The translations under genes were made by a program, and so were the position numbers. Source: Gammaproteobacteria bacterium (GTDB lineage Bacteria > Pseudomonadota > Gammaproteobacteria > Chromatiales > Chromatiaceae). Taken from it: DNA of 64,000 nt. Under the pieces are notes generated by a model, which was not told where the DNA came from, did no database searches, and was given only the letters and a program-made list of their open reading frames with translations. Numbering within the stretch: position 1 is the stretch's first letter; each line of letters starts with the position of its first letter. This document shows positions 8,942-17,521 of the stretch, in pieces. Location: contig JAABTK010000016.1 in the NCBI GenBank assembly GCA_011389885.1, positions 1-64,000 on the forward strand, read 5' to 3'.

Positions 8942-9171
8942 CCAACAGAATGATGGTCGCAGGATAGGGTTATTCTTCTCTTTCACTGCGCCCGCTGTGT
9001 CCTCTGTGGTTTTGCAAAAAATCCGCTCTATTGTTAACCATAGCGTTTGTTAACCACGGAGTTCACTGAGAAAAACGATCAGGCGTGAAAAGTTGGCTCC
9101 GTCACTTCGGCGCAGCTGTACTCGTACAGCTGCGCCCCAGTATCGGCAACATCAGCGAGCTGCGCAATGGC
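8942..9171. other. Non-coding spacer with a 28-bp palindrome
   Basis: No gene is seen. At 9109-9136 the sequence GGCGCAGCTGTAC is followed after two bases by its exact reverse complement. This corresponds to two CTAG-family right ends placed head to head. The rest is degenerate CTCTGTGG-type debris. Confidence 0.55.
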
Positions 9172-9867
9172 TCAGTAACGCCCGTAGCGGGGCGGCTGGT
9201 AGGCCTCGCGTTCGCGGCCTTTGACGATCGGGCGGATATAGATATCCACCCGCCGATTCAATTGCCGACCGGCGGGCTTTGCGTTACTGGCGCGCGGCTC
9301 GGTCTCCCCGCGGCCTTCGTAGCGCAGGCGGGCCTTGGGCACCCCTTGACGATGCAAGTAACCCGCCACCCGGCGCGCCCGCTTTTCTGAAAGCTCCTGG
9401 TTATAGGCCGCGCCGCCGGTGTTGTCGGTATGGCCGACCACATAGGCCACCGAGCGCTCGTAGCGCAGCAACAGGTCCGCCAACTTGTCCAGGGCCGGCC
9501 GGAAGGCGCGTTTCACATTGACTCGATCAACGTCGAAGGAGACCTCGCTATCGAGGGTCACCACTAAGGTATCGTCGCGCAGCCGTTTCATTTGCAACTG
9601 GTTTTGCTGTCGCTCCTCAGACAGCGTCCGCTCGTAGGCACGCTCTTGCTCGTCCATGTAGTTGCCCACCGCCGCCCCGGTCATGCCGCCCAACGCGGCG
9701 CCCACGAAGCGGCCGGCGTCGTCATCCAGTTGATGCCCCACGATAGCGCCTACCACCGCGCCCACGGCCCCGCCGGTCTTGGCCTGCCGGTTGGGGTCGT
9801 CGGTGGCGCAGCCTTGGATAAACAGCGCCCCTAGGGCAACGCCGGCCAATATGCTAGTCCTCTTCAT
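9172..9867 (-). CDS. OmpA-family lipoprotein with glycine zipper
   Basis: A 231-residue envelope protein. The signal sequence ends ALFIQGC, with a candidate lipidated Cys20; Gln at -2 is unusual for a lipobox. A glycine-zipper region (about 32-70, GGAVGAVVGAIVGHQ) follows. The C-terminal half is an OmpA-like peptidoglycan-binding domain with VVGHTDNTG, YNQELSEKRA and YEGRGETEP. It probably anchors the outer membrane to the cell wall. A Tyr/Pro/Arg tail closes it. Confidence 0.88.
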   Translation of the reverse strand: MKRTSILAGVALGALFIQGCATDDPNRQAKTGGAVGAVVGAIVGHQLDDDAGRFVGAALGGMTGAAVGNYMDEQERAYERTLSEERQQNQLQMKRLRDDTLVVTLDSEVSFDVDRVNVKRAFRPALDKLADLLLRYERSVAYVVGHTDNTGGAAYNQELSEKRARRVAGYLHRQGVPKARLRYEGRGETEPRASNAKPAGRQLNRRVDIYIRPIVKGREREAYQPPRYGRY

Positions 9868-9966
9868 GCCTAACTCCTCGTTGTGTGGAAAACCGCGGCG
9901 ATGGCATTCATCCGCCGCCGCGGGGGTTTGAATGGGGTTTTCAGAGATCCCGAAAACCCCCGGCGG

Positions 9967-10605
9967 TCAATTCGGGCGCCAGACCGGCTCTTCCTGCGGA
10001 TAGGCCCCGCCGGTGTTCAGTGGAATGTAGGGCTGCTGGTAATCACCGTCATCGCCCCTCCCCTGCATGCCTTGCATGTCCTGCCTCCCGGACATGCCTT
10101 GCATTCCAGACATGCCTTGCATGTCCTGCCTCCCGGACATGCCTTGCATCCCGGACATGCCTTGCATCCCGGACATGCCCGGCATCGGACGATAACCGGG
10201 CATAGGCTGACCATAACTGCCGGCGCGCCGGGACTCCAGTTGTCGAATCCGCTCCTCTAACTCACGGATTCGTTCTTCCGCGCGCGTGTTCTCGCTCGCC
10301 CCCCGATTCGCAGCGGGGGCGGCGGGGGGCTGGGGCGGCGCATAACTCTGGGGGCCGCCATAGCCCTGGGGTCCGCCATAGCCCGGCGCGCCGTAACCCG
10401 GGGCGCCATAGCCCGGCCCGGGGTAAGCGCCGTAACCGGGCGGCGGCCTGCCGCGATAATCATTGTCCCGATCACCGAACCAGCGGCTCGGATTCATCAT
10501 GTTCATCGGCCCGAAGCCTTCCGCCGCAGCGGTTCCGACCCACCCGCCCTGCGCCAGGCCCAGGGCGAGGACCACGGCCGTTTGTTTCAATGCTCTGCAC
10601 TTCAC
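9967..10605 (-). CDS. Secreted GY/M-rich repeat protein, sulfur-globule-protein-like
   Basis: About 212 residues. A GTG at 10605 is chosen because AGGAGG lies exactly 9 bases upstream; the ATGs at 10623 and 10614 sit before or against that site. With this start a clean signal peptide ending TAAAEG results. The mature part has GFGPMNMMNPSRWFGD, then Gly-Tyr-Pro repeats (PGYGAPGYGAPGYG). Next comes a short charged coiled coil (RIRELEERIRQLE), then MSGMQG/MSGRQDMQG repeats. The composition recalls envelope proteins of periplasmic sulfur globules, but that identity is an inference. The function is unknown. Confidence 0.7.
   Translation of the reverse strand: MKCRALKQTAVVLALGLAQGGWVGTAAAEGFGPMNMMNPSRWFGDRDNDYRGRPPPGYGAYPGPGYGAPGYGAPGYGGPQGYGGPQSYAPPQPPAAPAANRGASENTRAEERIRELEERIRQLESRRAGSYGQPMPGYRPMPGMSGMQGMSGMQGMSGRQDMQGMSGMQGMSGRQDMQGMQGRGDDGDYQQPYIPLNTGGAYPQEEPVWRPN
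10072..10179 (-). repeat. 45-bp in-frame tandem repeat
   Basis: Two 45-base units start at 10072 and 10117, with a partial third. They encode the MSGMQG/MSGRQDMQG repeats of the secreted protein. The copies are nearly identical at DNA level, so repeat number may vary between strains. Confidence 0.75.
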
Positions 10606-10852
10606 AGGACCCATCCTCCTCATTCATTATTGAGATCCGAAGCAGCTCTCGCGTCAAACGCCGGCGCCTGCCGCAACACGCGCTGAAGAACCGACCGCCA
10701 TGGCTTCAAGAACCGCATCTGTTTTCTAACCCCGAAGCGCCCCCAAGTCAAATAAGCGAATCAGCATGTTCTTCAGCGCTTAGGCGGACCCGGTCAAACC
10801 CCAGGCCGCCGCGGCGGCCATGGCGTCCGCCAGCGGCGTTGCGGCAATCGCC

Positions 10853-11293
10853 TTAACGCGCAAGGACCTGGCGCACCCAAGCGGTCAAGCGGCTTTGATC
10901 CAGGGCGCCCGATACGCGATCCAGTTCGCGTCCCGCCCGAAACAGCGCCAAAGTGGGGATGCTGCGGATGCCGAATTGCATCGCAAGCGGTTGGTTCTCT
11001 TCGGTATTCACCTTGGCCAGGCGGAGCTGCGGCTCAAGCTCGGCGGCCGCGGCCTCGAAGGCCGGGGCCATCATCCGGCAGGGACCGCACCAGGGGGCCC
11101 AGAAATCCACCAGCAGCGGTAAGTCGCTGCGCTCCAAATGGCGCTGAAAATTTCCTTGGTCCAAGGCCAGCGGTCGCCCCTGAAACAAGGGCGCCTTGCA
11201 CTTGCCGCAACGCGGGGCCTCGTGCAGCCGCGCCGTCGGCGCCCGATTCAGCCCGTCACAGGCCGGGCAAACGATATGCAATGCCTCACTCAT
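10853..11293 (-). CDS. trxC: Thioredoxin 2
   Basis: A 146-residue protein. An N-terminal zinc site is formed by Cys9, Cys12, Cys29 and Cys32. A thioredoxin fold follows with active site WCGPC at 68-72 and the cis-Pro loop SIPT. The extra zinc domain separates TrxC from TrxA. It is a cytoplasmic disulfide reductant often linked to oxidative stress. It stands alone, divergent from gcvR. Confidence 0.95.
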   Translation of the reverse strand: MSEALHIVCPACDGLNRAPTARLHEAPRCGKCKAPLFQGRPLALDQGNFQRHLERSDLPLLVDFWAPWCGPCRMMAPAFEAAAAELEPQLRLAKVNTEENQPLAMQFGIRSIPTLALFRAGRELDRVSGALDQSRLTAWVRQVLAR

Positions 11294-11453
11294 CCGTCAT
11301 AATCTCTCTGTAAGCCGGGGATGCGGTAGAACCTGGGTGCGCTCGCCCTGATCTTCAAGCGGCGACCAGCGCACCGCAGGGGGAGACAAACCGGTCAGGA
11401 AACCGCTAAACTCTGGTCCATTCTCAGCCCGAACGGAGCAACCGAAACCCGTT

Positions 11454-11993
11454 ATGTCCGCACCCAAGAACTATCTGGTCCTCGCGGCCATCGGCGACGA
11501 CGGCCCTGGCCTTGTGGAGGCCATCACCCGCGCCATTCTCGATCAAGGCTGCAACATCGCCCAAAGCCGCATGTCGGTGCTGGGCAATGAGTTCGCCATC
11601 CTGGTGATGGTGGAAGGCAACTGGAACACCTTGGCCAAATTGGAAGACACCTTGCCCAAGCTGTCCAAGCGGCTGGGGCTGAATTTGACCTTTAAACGCA
11701 CCGCCGATCGCAACGCCTCCAGCAACCTCCTGCCCTACGGGGTGGATGTGGTGGCGCTGGACCAACCCGGCATCGTGCATCATTTGGCCGGCTTCTTCTC
11801 CGAGCGCCAGATCAACATTGAAGACATGGTCACCAGCAGCTACCAGGCGGCCCACACCGGGGCGCCGATGTTCTCGGTCCACATGAGCGTGGGGATCCCG
11901 GCGGACCTGTATATCGCCCCGCTGCGGGACGAGTTCATGGATTTTTGCGATTCCCTTAACCTCGACGCGGTGCTGGAGCCTATCAAGGGCTGA
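11454..11993 (+). CDS. gcvR: GcvR-like ACT-domain protein
   Basis: A 179-residue protein with two ACT domains. The first starts YLVLAAIGDDGPGLVEAIT and the second YGVDVVALDQPGIVHHLAGFF. This is the arrangement in GcvR, which binds glycine and restrains GcvA at the glycine-cleavage operon. No gcvA is in the window. It lies directly upstream of bcp, the same order as in E. coli, with a 26-base gap. Confidence 0.88.
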   Translation: MSAPKNYLVLAAIGDDGPGLVEAITRAILDQGCNIAQSRMSVLGNEFAILVMVEGNWNTLAKLEDTLPKLSKRLGLNLTFKRTADRNASSNLLPYGVDVVALDQPGIVHHLAGFFSERQINIEDMVTSSYQAAHTGAPMFSVHMSVGIPADLYIAPLRDEFMDFCDSLNLDAVLEPIKG

Positions 11994-12019
11994 GCGCCGC
12001 CACCCAGGAGACTAGAACC

Positions 12020-12499
12020 ATGTCCACGATGTTGATCGGCGAGCCGGCCCCGGATATCGAGCTGCCCGCCACCGGCGACCAACGCCTGAAGCTCTCCGAC
12101 TTCCGCGGCAGGCCGGTGGTGCTGTATTTCTACCCCAAGGCCGGCACCCCGGGCTGCACCCAGGAGGGCCTCGACTTCGCGGCCGCGATGGATCAATTCC
12201 GCCGCCAGTCCGCGGTGATCTTGGGCGCCTCGCGCGACGGCATTAAGGCGCAGGAAAACTTCAAGGCCAAGCAGGCGTTTCCTTTCGATCTGCTATCGGA
12301 CAAGGAAGAGCAGTTGTGCAACGCCTTCGACGTCATCAAGCTCAAGAACCTGTACGGCAAACCGGTGCGCGGCATTGAGCGCAGCACCTTTTTAATCGAC
12401 GCCGCGGGCGCGGTGCGCCGCGAGTGGCGCAAGGTGAAGGTGAAGGGACACGCCGCAGAGGTGCTGGAAGCGGTCAAAGAACTCACCCAGGCGGACTAA
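12020..12499 (+). CDS. bcp: Peroxiredoxin of the BCP/PrxQ type
   Basis: A 159-residue thiol peroxidase. The peroxidatic cysteine is Cys46 in TPGCTQEG. The resolving cysteine five residues later in E. coli Bcp is absent here (Leu51). A second cysteine, Cys100 in EQLCNAF, lies where some other PrxQ proteins place a thiol. It may thus work as a one-cysteine enzyme or through Cys100. AGGAG precedes the ATG. It is followed after 7 bases by phoH. Confidence 0.93.
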   Translation: MSTMLIGEPAPDIELPATGDQRLKLSDFRGRPVVLYFYPKAGTPGCTQEGLDFAAAMDQFRRQSAVILGASRDGIKAQENFKAKQAFPFDLLSDKEEQLCNAFDVIKLKNLYGKPVRGIERSTFLIDAAGAVRREWRKVKVKGHAAEVLEAVKELTQAD

Positions 12500-12506
12500 A
12501 CCCATT

Positions 12507-13916
12507 ATGAATCAGACGGCCTCACGTCGCGTGTTCGTGCTCGACACCAATGTGTTGATGCACGACCCCACCGCCCTGTTCCGCTTTCAGGAGCATGATG
12601 TCTACATCCCCATGGTGGTGCTGGAGGAGCTGGATCGCGGCAAGAAAGGCATGTCGGAGGTGGCGCGCAACGTGCGCCAGGTGAGCCGTTTTCTGGATGA
12701 GCTGATGACCGGCGTCACCAAGGCGGAGATCGACGCCGGGCTGGCGCTGCCCGCCACCGAAAAGGAATTGGACCTGCGCCAAGGCGCCCAGGGGCGGCTA
12801 TTCTTCCAAACCCGAAACTTGAGCAGCGCGCTGCCCGACAGCCTGCCCGGCAAGACGGCGGACAACAGCATCCTGGAGTTCGCGCTGGCCTTGCAGCAGG
12901 AGCAAACCGAGCGCCGCCTGACCCTGGTGTCCAAGGACATCAATATGCGGATCAAGGCCACGGTGGTGGGCCTGCATGCGGAGGACTACTCCAACGATCA
13001 AGTGCTGGACGACGTCAACCTGCTCTACAGCGGGGCCCTGGAGATGGCGGCCGACTTTTGGGAGACCCACAGCAAAGAGATGGACTCGTGGCAGGAAGAG
13101 GGCCGGACCTTCTATCGGGTCAGCGGGCCGGATGTCGCCGACTGGCATCCCAACCAATGCCTATTCCTGGCCGACAGCAGCGGTTTCGACGCCATGGTGC
13201 GCCAAGCCGGCGCCCCGGAGGGGGCCAAAATCGAGCTGCTCGCCGACTACGCCAACCCCAAGCACGCGGTTTGGGGCATCCACGCGCGTAACCGCGAGCA
13301 GAACTTCGCGCTCAATCTGCTGCTCGACCCCGAGATCGACTTCGTGTCCCTACTCGGGGCCGCCGGCACCGGCAAGACCCTGCTCACCCTGGCGGCCGGC
13401 CTGGCCCAGACCCTGGATCAGAATCGCTACAAGGAGATCATAATGACCCGGGTTACGGTGCCGGTGGGCGAGGACATCGGCTTTCTGCCGGGCACCGAAG
13501 AGGAAAAAATGACGCCCTGGATGGGGGCCCTGATGGACAACCTGGAGGTGCTGACCCAGACCGAAGGCGGCGAATGGGGCCGCGCCGCCACCGAAGAGCT
13601 ACTGCGCAGCCGCATCCGCATCCGCTCGCTGAACTTTATGCGCGGCCGCACCTTTCTGAGCAAATACCTGATTATCGACGAGGCCCAGAACCTCACCCCC
13701 AAGCAGATGAAGACCCTAATCACCCGCGCCGGGCCTGGCACCAAGGTGGTCTGCCTGGGTAATGTGGCCCAAATCGACACCCCCTACCTCACCGAGACCA
13801 GCTCAGGCCTGACCTATGCGGTGGATCGCTTCAAGCGCTGGGCACACAGCGGCCACATCACCTTGCTGCGCGGCGAGCGGTCGCGCTTGGCCGACTTCGC
13901 TTCGGACCACCTGTAG
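12507..13916 (+). CDS. PIN-PhoH fusion protein (PhoH2 type)
   Basis: A 469-residue protein. The N-terminal PIN domain (about 9-135) opens with FVLDTNVLMHD, with Asp13 as a metal ligand. The C-terminal PhoH ATPase has Walker A GAAGTGKT at 284-291 and Walker B YLIIDEAQNL. PhoH2 proteins of other bacteria unwind and cleave RNA. The gene follows bcp by 7 bases, so gcvR-bcp-phoH is probably one operon. Confidence 0.92.
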   Translation: MNQTASRRVFVLDTNVLMHDPTALFRFQEHDVYIPMVVLEELDRGKKGMSEVARNVRQVSRFLDELMTGVTKAEIDAGLALPATEKELDLRQGAQGRLFFQTRNLSSALPDSLPGKTADNSILEFALALQQEQTERRLTLVSKDINMRIKATVVGLHAEDYSNDQVLDDVNLLYSGALEMAADFWETHSKEMDSWQEEGRTFYRVSGPDVADWHPNQCLFLADSSGFDAMVRQAGAPEGAKIELLADYANPKHAVWGIHARNREQNFALNLLLDPEIDFVSLLGAAGTGKTLLTLAAGLAQTLDQNRYKEIIMTRVTVPVGEDIGFLPGTEEEKMTPWMGALMDNLEVLTQTEGGEWGRAATEELLRSRIRIRSLNFMRGRTFLSKYLIIDEAQNLTPKQMKTLITRAGPGTKVVCLGNVAQIDTPYLTETSSGLTYAVDRFKRWAHSGHITLLRGERSRLADFASDHL

Positions 13917-14110
13917 TCCGCGCCTAGCCCCTGGGCGGGCTCGGCCTGCGCGTAAAAAAAGCTCTTAGGAACGCAGAGGGCGCGGAGGCGGTGTCAGCGC
14001 TTGGCCGGGGATGGTGCGTTACGGCACGCGGCAATGCGGGGGTTGGTTTCGGGTTTCGTGGTTGGCGCGCCTAACGCACCAGGCAGCTAAAGTTTTTCAC
14101 TCCCGGCGGG
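13917..14110. other. Non-coding spacer with repeat debris
   Basis: No gene is seen. At about 13945-13992 there is a piece of the CTAG-family repeat (TTAGGAACGCAGAGGGCGCGGAGG). At about 14005-14080 there are GGTGCGTTACG and its partner AACGCACC. Confidence 0.5.
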
Positions 14111-14573
14111 TTAAGCCCATAAAAACCTTCGCGCCCCTTGCGTTATATTCGCGTAGCCCGCCTTGAGGGCTTTGCCGAATCCTCGCTTCGCTCGGGAAAA
14201 ACTAAAGTTTTTCACTCCAAGCGCCGGGCCTTCGGCTGGGGTGCAAAGCTTTAGTTTTGCATGCGTCCGCCGGGTATTGGCCCTGATCATCGTTCCGGAC
14301 GCGGATTAGGGCCGATTTGATGATTAAGCCCATAAAAACCTTCGCGCCCCTTGCGTTATATTCGCGTAGCCCGCCTTGGGGGCTTTGCCAAATCCTCGCT
14401 TCGCTCGGGAAAAACTAAAGTTTTTCACTCCAAGCGCCGGGCCTTCGGCTGGGGTGCAAAGCTTTAGTTTTGCATGCGTCCGCCGGGTATTGGCCCTGAT
14501 CATCGTTCCGGACGCGGATTAGGGCCGATTTGATGATTAAGCCCATAAAAACCTTCGCGCCCCTTGCGTTATA
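14111..14573. repeat. 213-bp tandem repeat, 2.2 copies
   Basis: Units begin TTAAGCCCATAAAAACCTTC at 14111, 14324 and 14537 (the last only 37 bases). The two full copies differ at very few positions. Each contains an inverted pair, AAAACTAAAG...CTTTAGTTTT, that could form a hairpin. No reading frame spans the units convincingly. The remainder up to ppiD (14574-14707) contains another GGTGCGTTAC word and no gene. Confidence 0.9.
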
Positions 14574-14707
14574 GCTGACAGGATGCTTAGCCCTGCCTAT
14601 CACAAGGCCCCCGCATTCAGAATACCCCGCAAACCGTATGCATCGCACCAAACCCCAAACCGCTGGCGGGGCGGGGATGGTGCGTTACAGTCACAAGGAC
14701 CGCGAGG

Positions 14708-16636
14708 TTATAAGCGTTCCGGGGTCAGGTCTTTCTTCTTAATCGCGATGTCGGCCTTGGCCTTCAACAGTTCGGTCAGGGCGTTGTACTGCACTTGGCC
14801 GCGTGAGTCGGTGATGCTGCGGCGCAGTTGCTGGCGCTGTGCGTCGTCCATCTCTTGCAGGCTGCCGTCGGTGACGCCCTCCAGCCCAATAATGGCGTAG
14901 CCGCCCGCGGCGGTGCGGGCCGAGGCGTAGCGCACCGTCTCCCCTTCGGGCCTGGGCATGCGAAAGGCGGCGTTCAGCACCTCGCGCGGCACGGGCGCGC
15001 CCACCCGCTTGGCGGCCTCTTGGCGTTGCAGGGGGTTGCCGATTTCCTCGGCCGCCGCTTCCAGGGTGATTTCCCTGGCGCGGATACGCTCTAACAAGGC
15101 CTCGCCGGCCGCGCGCGCCATCTCCTGCGCCTGTTCACGGCGCAGGTTGCGGGTGATGGTCTCTTCCACCTCGGCGAAGTCCTTGACCTCGGCGGGTTGG
15201 TGCTCGATCACCCGCACCACGATCACATGCTCGTCGCCGAGTTCGATCAGTTCACTGTTGTTGCGCTCCAGCAGTACGTCTTCACTAAAGGCGGCGTTGA
15301 GCAGTTTCTGCGAGGAGAAGGACTCGGGGGGGTTTATGCGGCTAATCCACGGGCTGGTCTGAACCTCCATTTCCAGCGCGTCCGCGGCCGGCAGGAGACT
15401 GCCCGGGTCTTCGTAGGCGCGGTTGGCCAGGCGATCGGCGTAGTCGTAGAACAGGCGCTCGGCCTCGATTTTGAGGTAGGCCTTGGCGACGTCTTCACGC
15501 GCCTCCTCGAAGCTGCGAACCTGCTCCGGCTGCAAGTCGTCGAGGCGGATGATATGGAAGCCGAAACGGCTGCGCACCGGTTCGCTGATGGCGCCTTTTT
15601 CCATCGCGTAGACGGCCTCCTCGAAGGGGGCCACCATCACGCCCTTGTCGATTACGCCCAGGTCGCCGCCGAGGTCGGCGGAGCCGGGGTCTTCGGACAC
15701 CGCCTTGGCCACCGCCGCGAAATCCTCGCCGTCGAGGATGCGCTGGCGCGCGGCCTGCGCCTGCTCCAGGATCTCTTGCTCTTTGGCCTCTTCGGCGTCT
15801 TCGGGCACGGTGATCAGGATGTGGCTGGCGCTGCGTTGCTCGGGAGTGGTGTAGTCCTGCTTGTGCTCTTGGTAGAAGCCGCGCACGATCTCTTCGCCCG
15901 CTTCGAGGTTTTCGGCGATGCGGTCGATGTCCAGCTCCAGGTACTCCAGCTGCACTTGTTCGGGGGCCATGAATTCATCGTGATGGGCGTCGTAGTAGGA
16001 CTTGGCGGCCCCGGTCTCCAGCTCCGCCTGCTCCATATAGTCCGCCGGCGGCAGGATCAAATAGGCAAAGGTGCGCTGTTGTTCGCGCAAGCGGGCCATT
16101 TCTTCGAGTTCGGCCTGCGGCGCCAGCGCGGAGTCGCGAATCGCGCCGGTCAACTGCGCCCTGACCAGGGATTTTCGGACCTCTTCTTCGAATTCCAAAG
16201 GCCGCATGCCTTGGGCGAATAGCGCCCGCTCATAGGCCTGTTGATTGAACTCGCCGTTGATCTGAAAGGCCCCGATATTGCGGATGGCGTCCTGCACCAG
16301 CACGGTTCCGGCGCGCATGCCGTTATCCTCCGCCGCCTGCAACACCACCTCTTCTTCGATCATGCCGTCGAGCACCTGGGCGCGCAGCATTTTTTCATCG
16401 AGCATTTCGGGATTGAAGTTTTCCCCGAATTGCTGGCGCAGGCGCTGGCGGAAATCACGATATTGCTGCTCGAATGAGCGTTCTGTGATTTCCGCATCAC
16501 CCACGGTGGCAACGACTGGTTCGCCGCCGACGCCAATGTATTCACTAATGCCCCAAAGGGCGAAAGGAATGCTGATCAGGAAAACGATAACCCAGGCGAT
16601 CCAACCCTGAGCGCGATCACGGATCGATTGCAGCAT
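14708..16636 (-). CDS. ppiD: Periplasmic folding chaperone PpiD
   Basis: A 642-residue protein. An N-terminal membrane anchor (about 13-33, WIAWVIVFLISIPFALWGI) is followed by a SurA-like chaperone region. A parvulin domain (about 265-365) then shows ASHILITVPEDA and a GGDLG...MVAPFEEAV...GFHIIRL pattern. PpiD sits at the SecYEG exit and helps secreted proteins fold. It lies downstream of hupB and two tRNA genes, as in the lon-hupB-ppiD order of E. coli. Confidence 0.95.
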   Translation of the reverse strand: MLQSIRDRAQGWIAWVIVFLISIPFALWGISEYIGVGGEPVVATVGDAEITERSFEQQYRDFRQRLRQQFGENFNPEMLDEKMLRAQVLDGMIEEEVVLQAAEDNGMRAGTVLVQDAIRNIGAFQINGEFNQQAYERALFAQGMRPLEFEEEVRKSLVRAQLTGAIRDSALAPQAELEEMARLREQQRTFAYLILPPADYMEQAELETGAAKSYYDAHHDEFMAPEQVQLEYLELDIDRIAENLEAGEEIVRGFYQEHKQDYTTPEQRSASHILITVPEDAEEAKEQEILEQAQAARQRILDGEDFAAVAKAVSEDPGSADLGGDLGVIDKGVMVAPFEEAVYAMEKGAISEPVRSRFGFHIIRLDDLQPEQVRSFEEAREDVAKAYLKIEAERLFYDYADRLANRAYEDPGSLLPAADALEMEVQTSPWISRINPPESFSSQKLLNAAFSEDVLLERNNSELIELGDEHVIVVRVIEHQPAEVKDFAEVEETITRNLRREQAQEMARAAGEALLERIRAREITLEAAAEEIGNPLQRQEAAKRVGAPVPREVLNAAFRMPRPEGETVRYASARTAAGGYAIIGLEGVTDGSLQEMDDAQRQQLRRSITDSRGQVQYNALTELLKAKADIAIKKKDLTPERL

Positions 16637-16690
16637 GAGCGTATATTCCCTGCTAGAGGTGAGAACTGTTTCTTTGGCGTGCGGACAAAC

Positions 16691-16720
16691 GAAAACGGGG
16701 TATCCGAAGATACCCCGCTT
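16691..16720 (-). terminator. Rho-independent terminator after tRNA-Asp
   Basis: On the minus strand the stem GCGGGGTATC is closed by a TTCG tetraloop, pairs with GATACCCCG, and is followed by TTTT. It separates the hupB-tRNA unit from ppiD. Confidence 0.85.
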
Positions 16721-16730
16721 GCGTCAAAAA

Positions 16731-16807
16731 TGGCGGAGTGGACGGGACTCGAACCCGCGACCCCCGGCGTGACAGGCCGGTATTCTAACCAACTGAACTA
16801 CCACTCC
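16731..16807 (-). tRNA. tRNA-Asp (anticodon GTC)
   Basis: A 77-base gene with encoded CCA. The acceptor stem GGAGTGG pairs with CCACTCC, the anticodon stem-loop reads CCTGTCACG, and GGTTCGAGTCC forms the T-arm. It lies 8 bases downstream of tRNA-Val. Confidence 0.97.
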
Positions 16808-16815
16808 AAAATCTT

Positions 16816-16891
16816 TGGTGGGTGCTGCAGGGATCGAACCTGCGACCCTCGCCTTGTAAGGGCGATGCTCTCCCAGCTGAGCTAAGCACCC
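16816..16891 (-). tRNA. tRNA-Val (anticodon TAC)
   Basis: A 76-base gene with encoded CCA. The acceptor stem GGGTGCT pairs with AGCACCC, and the anticodon loop reads CTTACAA. It begins 15 bases after the hupB stop codon and is probably processed from a hupB-tRNA transcript. Confidence 0.97.
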
Positions 16892-16906
16892 CCTCAAGCG
16901 AAGCAG

Positions 16907-17179
16907 CTATTTTACTGCATCTTTGAGAGCTTTGCCAGCCTTAAATGCAGGCGCCTTGGAAGCCGCGATCTGCATGGTGTCGCCGGTCTGCGGGTTGCGA
17001 CCGGTGCGAGCGGCGCGCTCGCGAACGGAGAAGGTGCCAAAACCGATCAGCGTCACCTGTTCCCCCTTCTTCAGCTCTTCGGTGATGGATTCCACCATCG
17101 CATCCAACGCCCGACCGGCGGCGGCTTTGGAGATATCGGCCGCATCGGCCATCGCTTCGGTTAATTCCGTCTTATTCAT
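16907..17179 (-). CDS. hupB: DNA-binding protein HU-beta
   Basis: A 90-residue nucleoid protein beginning [14 protein letters not shown]. It has [18 protein letters not shown], the beta-arm with the conserved Gly-Arg-Asn-Pro that inserts into the minor groove. GAGGAGAG lies upstream of the ATG, and a strong promoter lies at 17269-17297. It follows lon, as in E. coli. Confidence 0.98.
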   Translation of the reverse strand: MNKTELTEAMADAADISKAAAGRALDAMVESITEELKKGEQVTLIGFGTFSVRERAARTGRNPQTGDTMQIAASKAPAFKAGKALKDAVK

Positions 17180-17268
17180 GGATAGCTATCTCTCCTCTTG
17201 ACCCCGCTCATCGCGAAGAGTCGTGTTTTTGTTGGCCTCGGTATTCTCGGGGGCGAAAAACGGTCTAC

Positions 17269-17297
17269 TTTATACCTTCGCAACGGCTCCTTGTCAA
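17269..17297 (-). promoter_or_regulatory. Sigma-70 promoter of hupB
   Basis: On the minus strand TTGACA (17292-17297) and TATAAA (17269-17274) are separated by exactly 17 bases, about 90 bases upstream of the hupB start. This is a near-consensus promoter. Confidence 0.85.
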
Positions 17298-17521
17298 ATC
17301 CATTCTTGCGCTAATCCCCGGCTGCTCCTTGCTTGGTTGGTCCCTATGATAACGACTCCGCAGGCGCTTGCAAACCGTTCAGCGCGGGTTTTTGCCAAAC
17401 GGCTGTCTTTTTTTGAACCACAGCGCGATTGAGGTCTTGCAGCGGGCCTGTGGTGCTGGGCGTGCGGGCTGCTCGGCTGTTTGTCTGCGTGGGGGCGGTT
17501 CCTATGCCGCGATCGGCCACG

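Noticed and set aside
10072-10179. CRISPR-like array
   Set aside because: The 45-bp units are directly adjacent without spacers, in frame, and encode peptide repeats of a secreted protein.
14111-14573. CRISPR array or rRNA-like element
   Set aside because: The units are 213 bp and contiguous with no variable spacers, and they have no rRNA signature.
15197-16222. 341-codon plus-strand frame across ppiD
   Set aside because: It is antisense to ppiD, full of Val/Gly/Leu/Arg from GC bias, and shows no domain.
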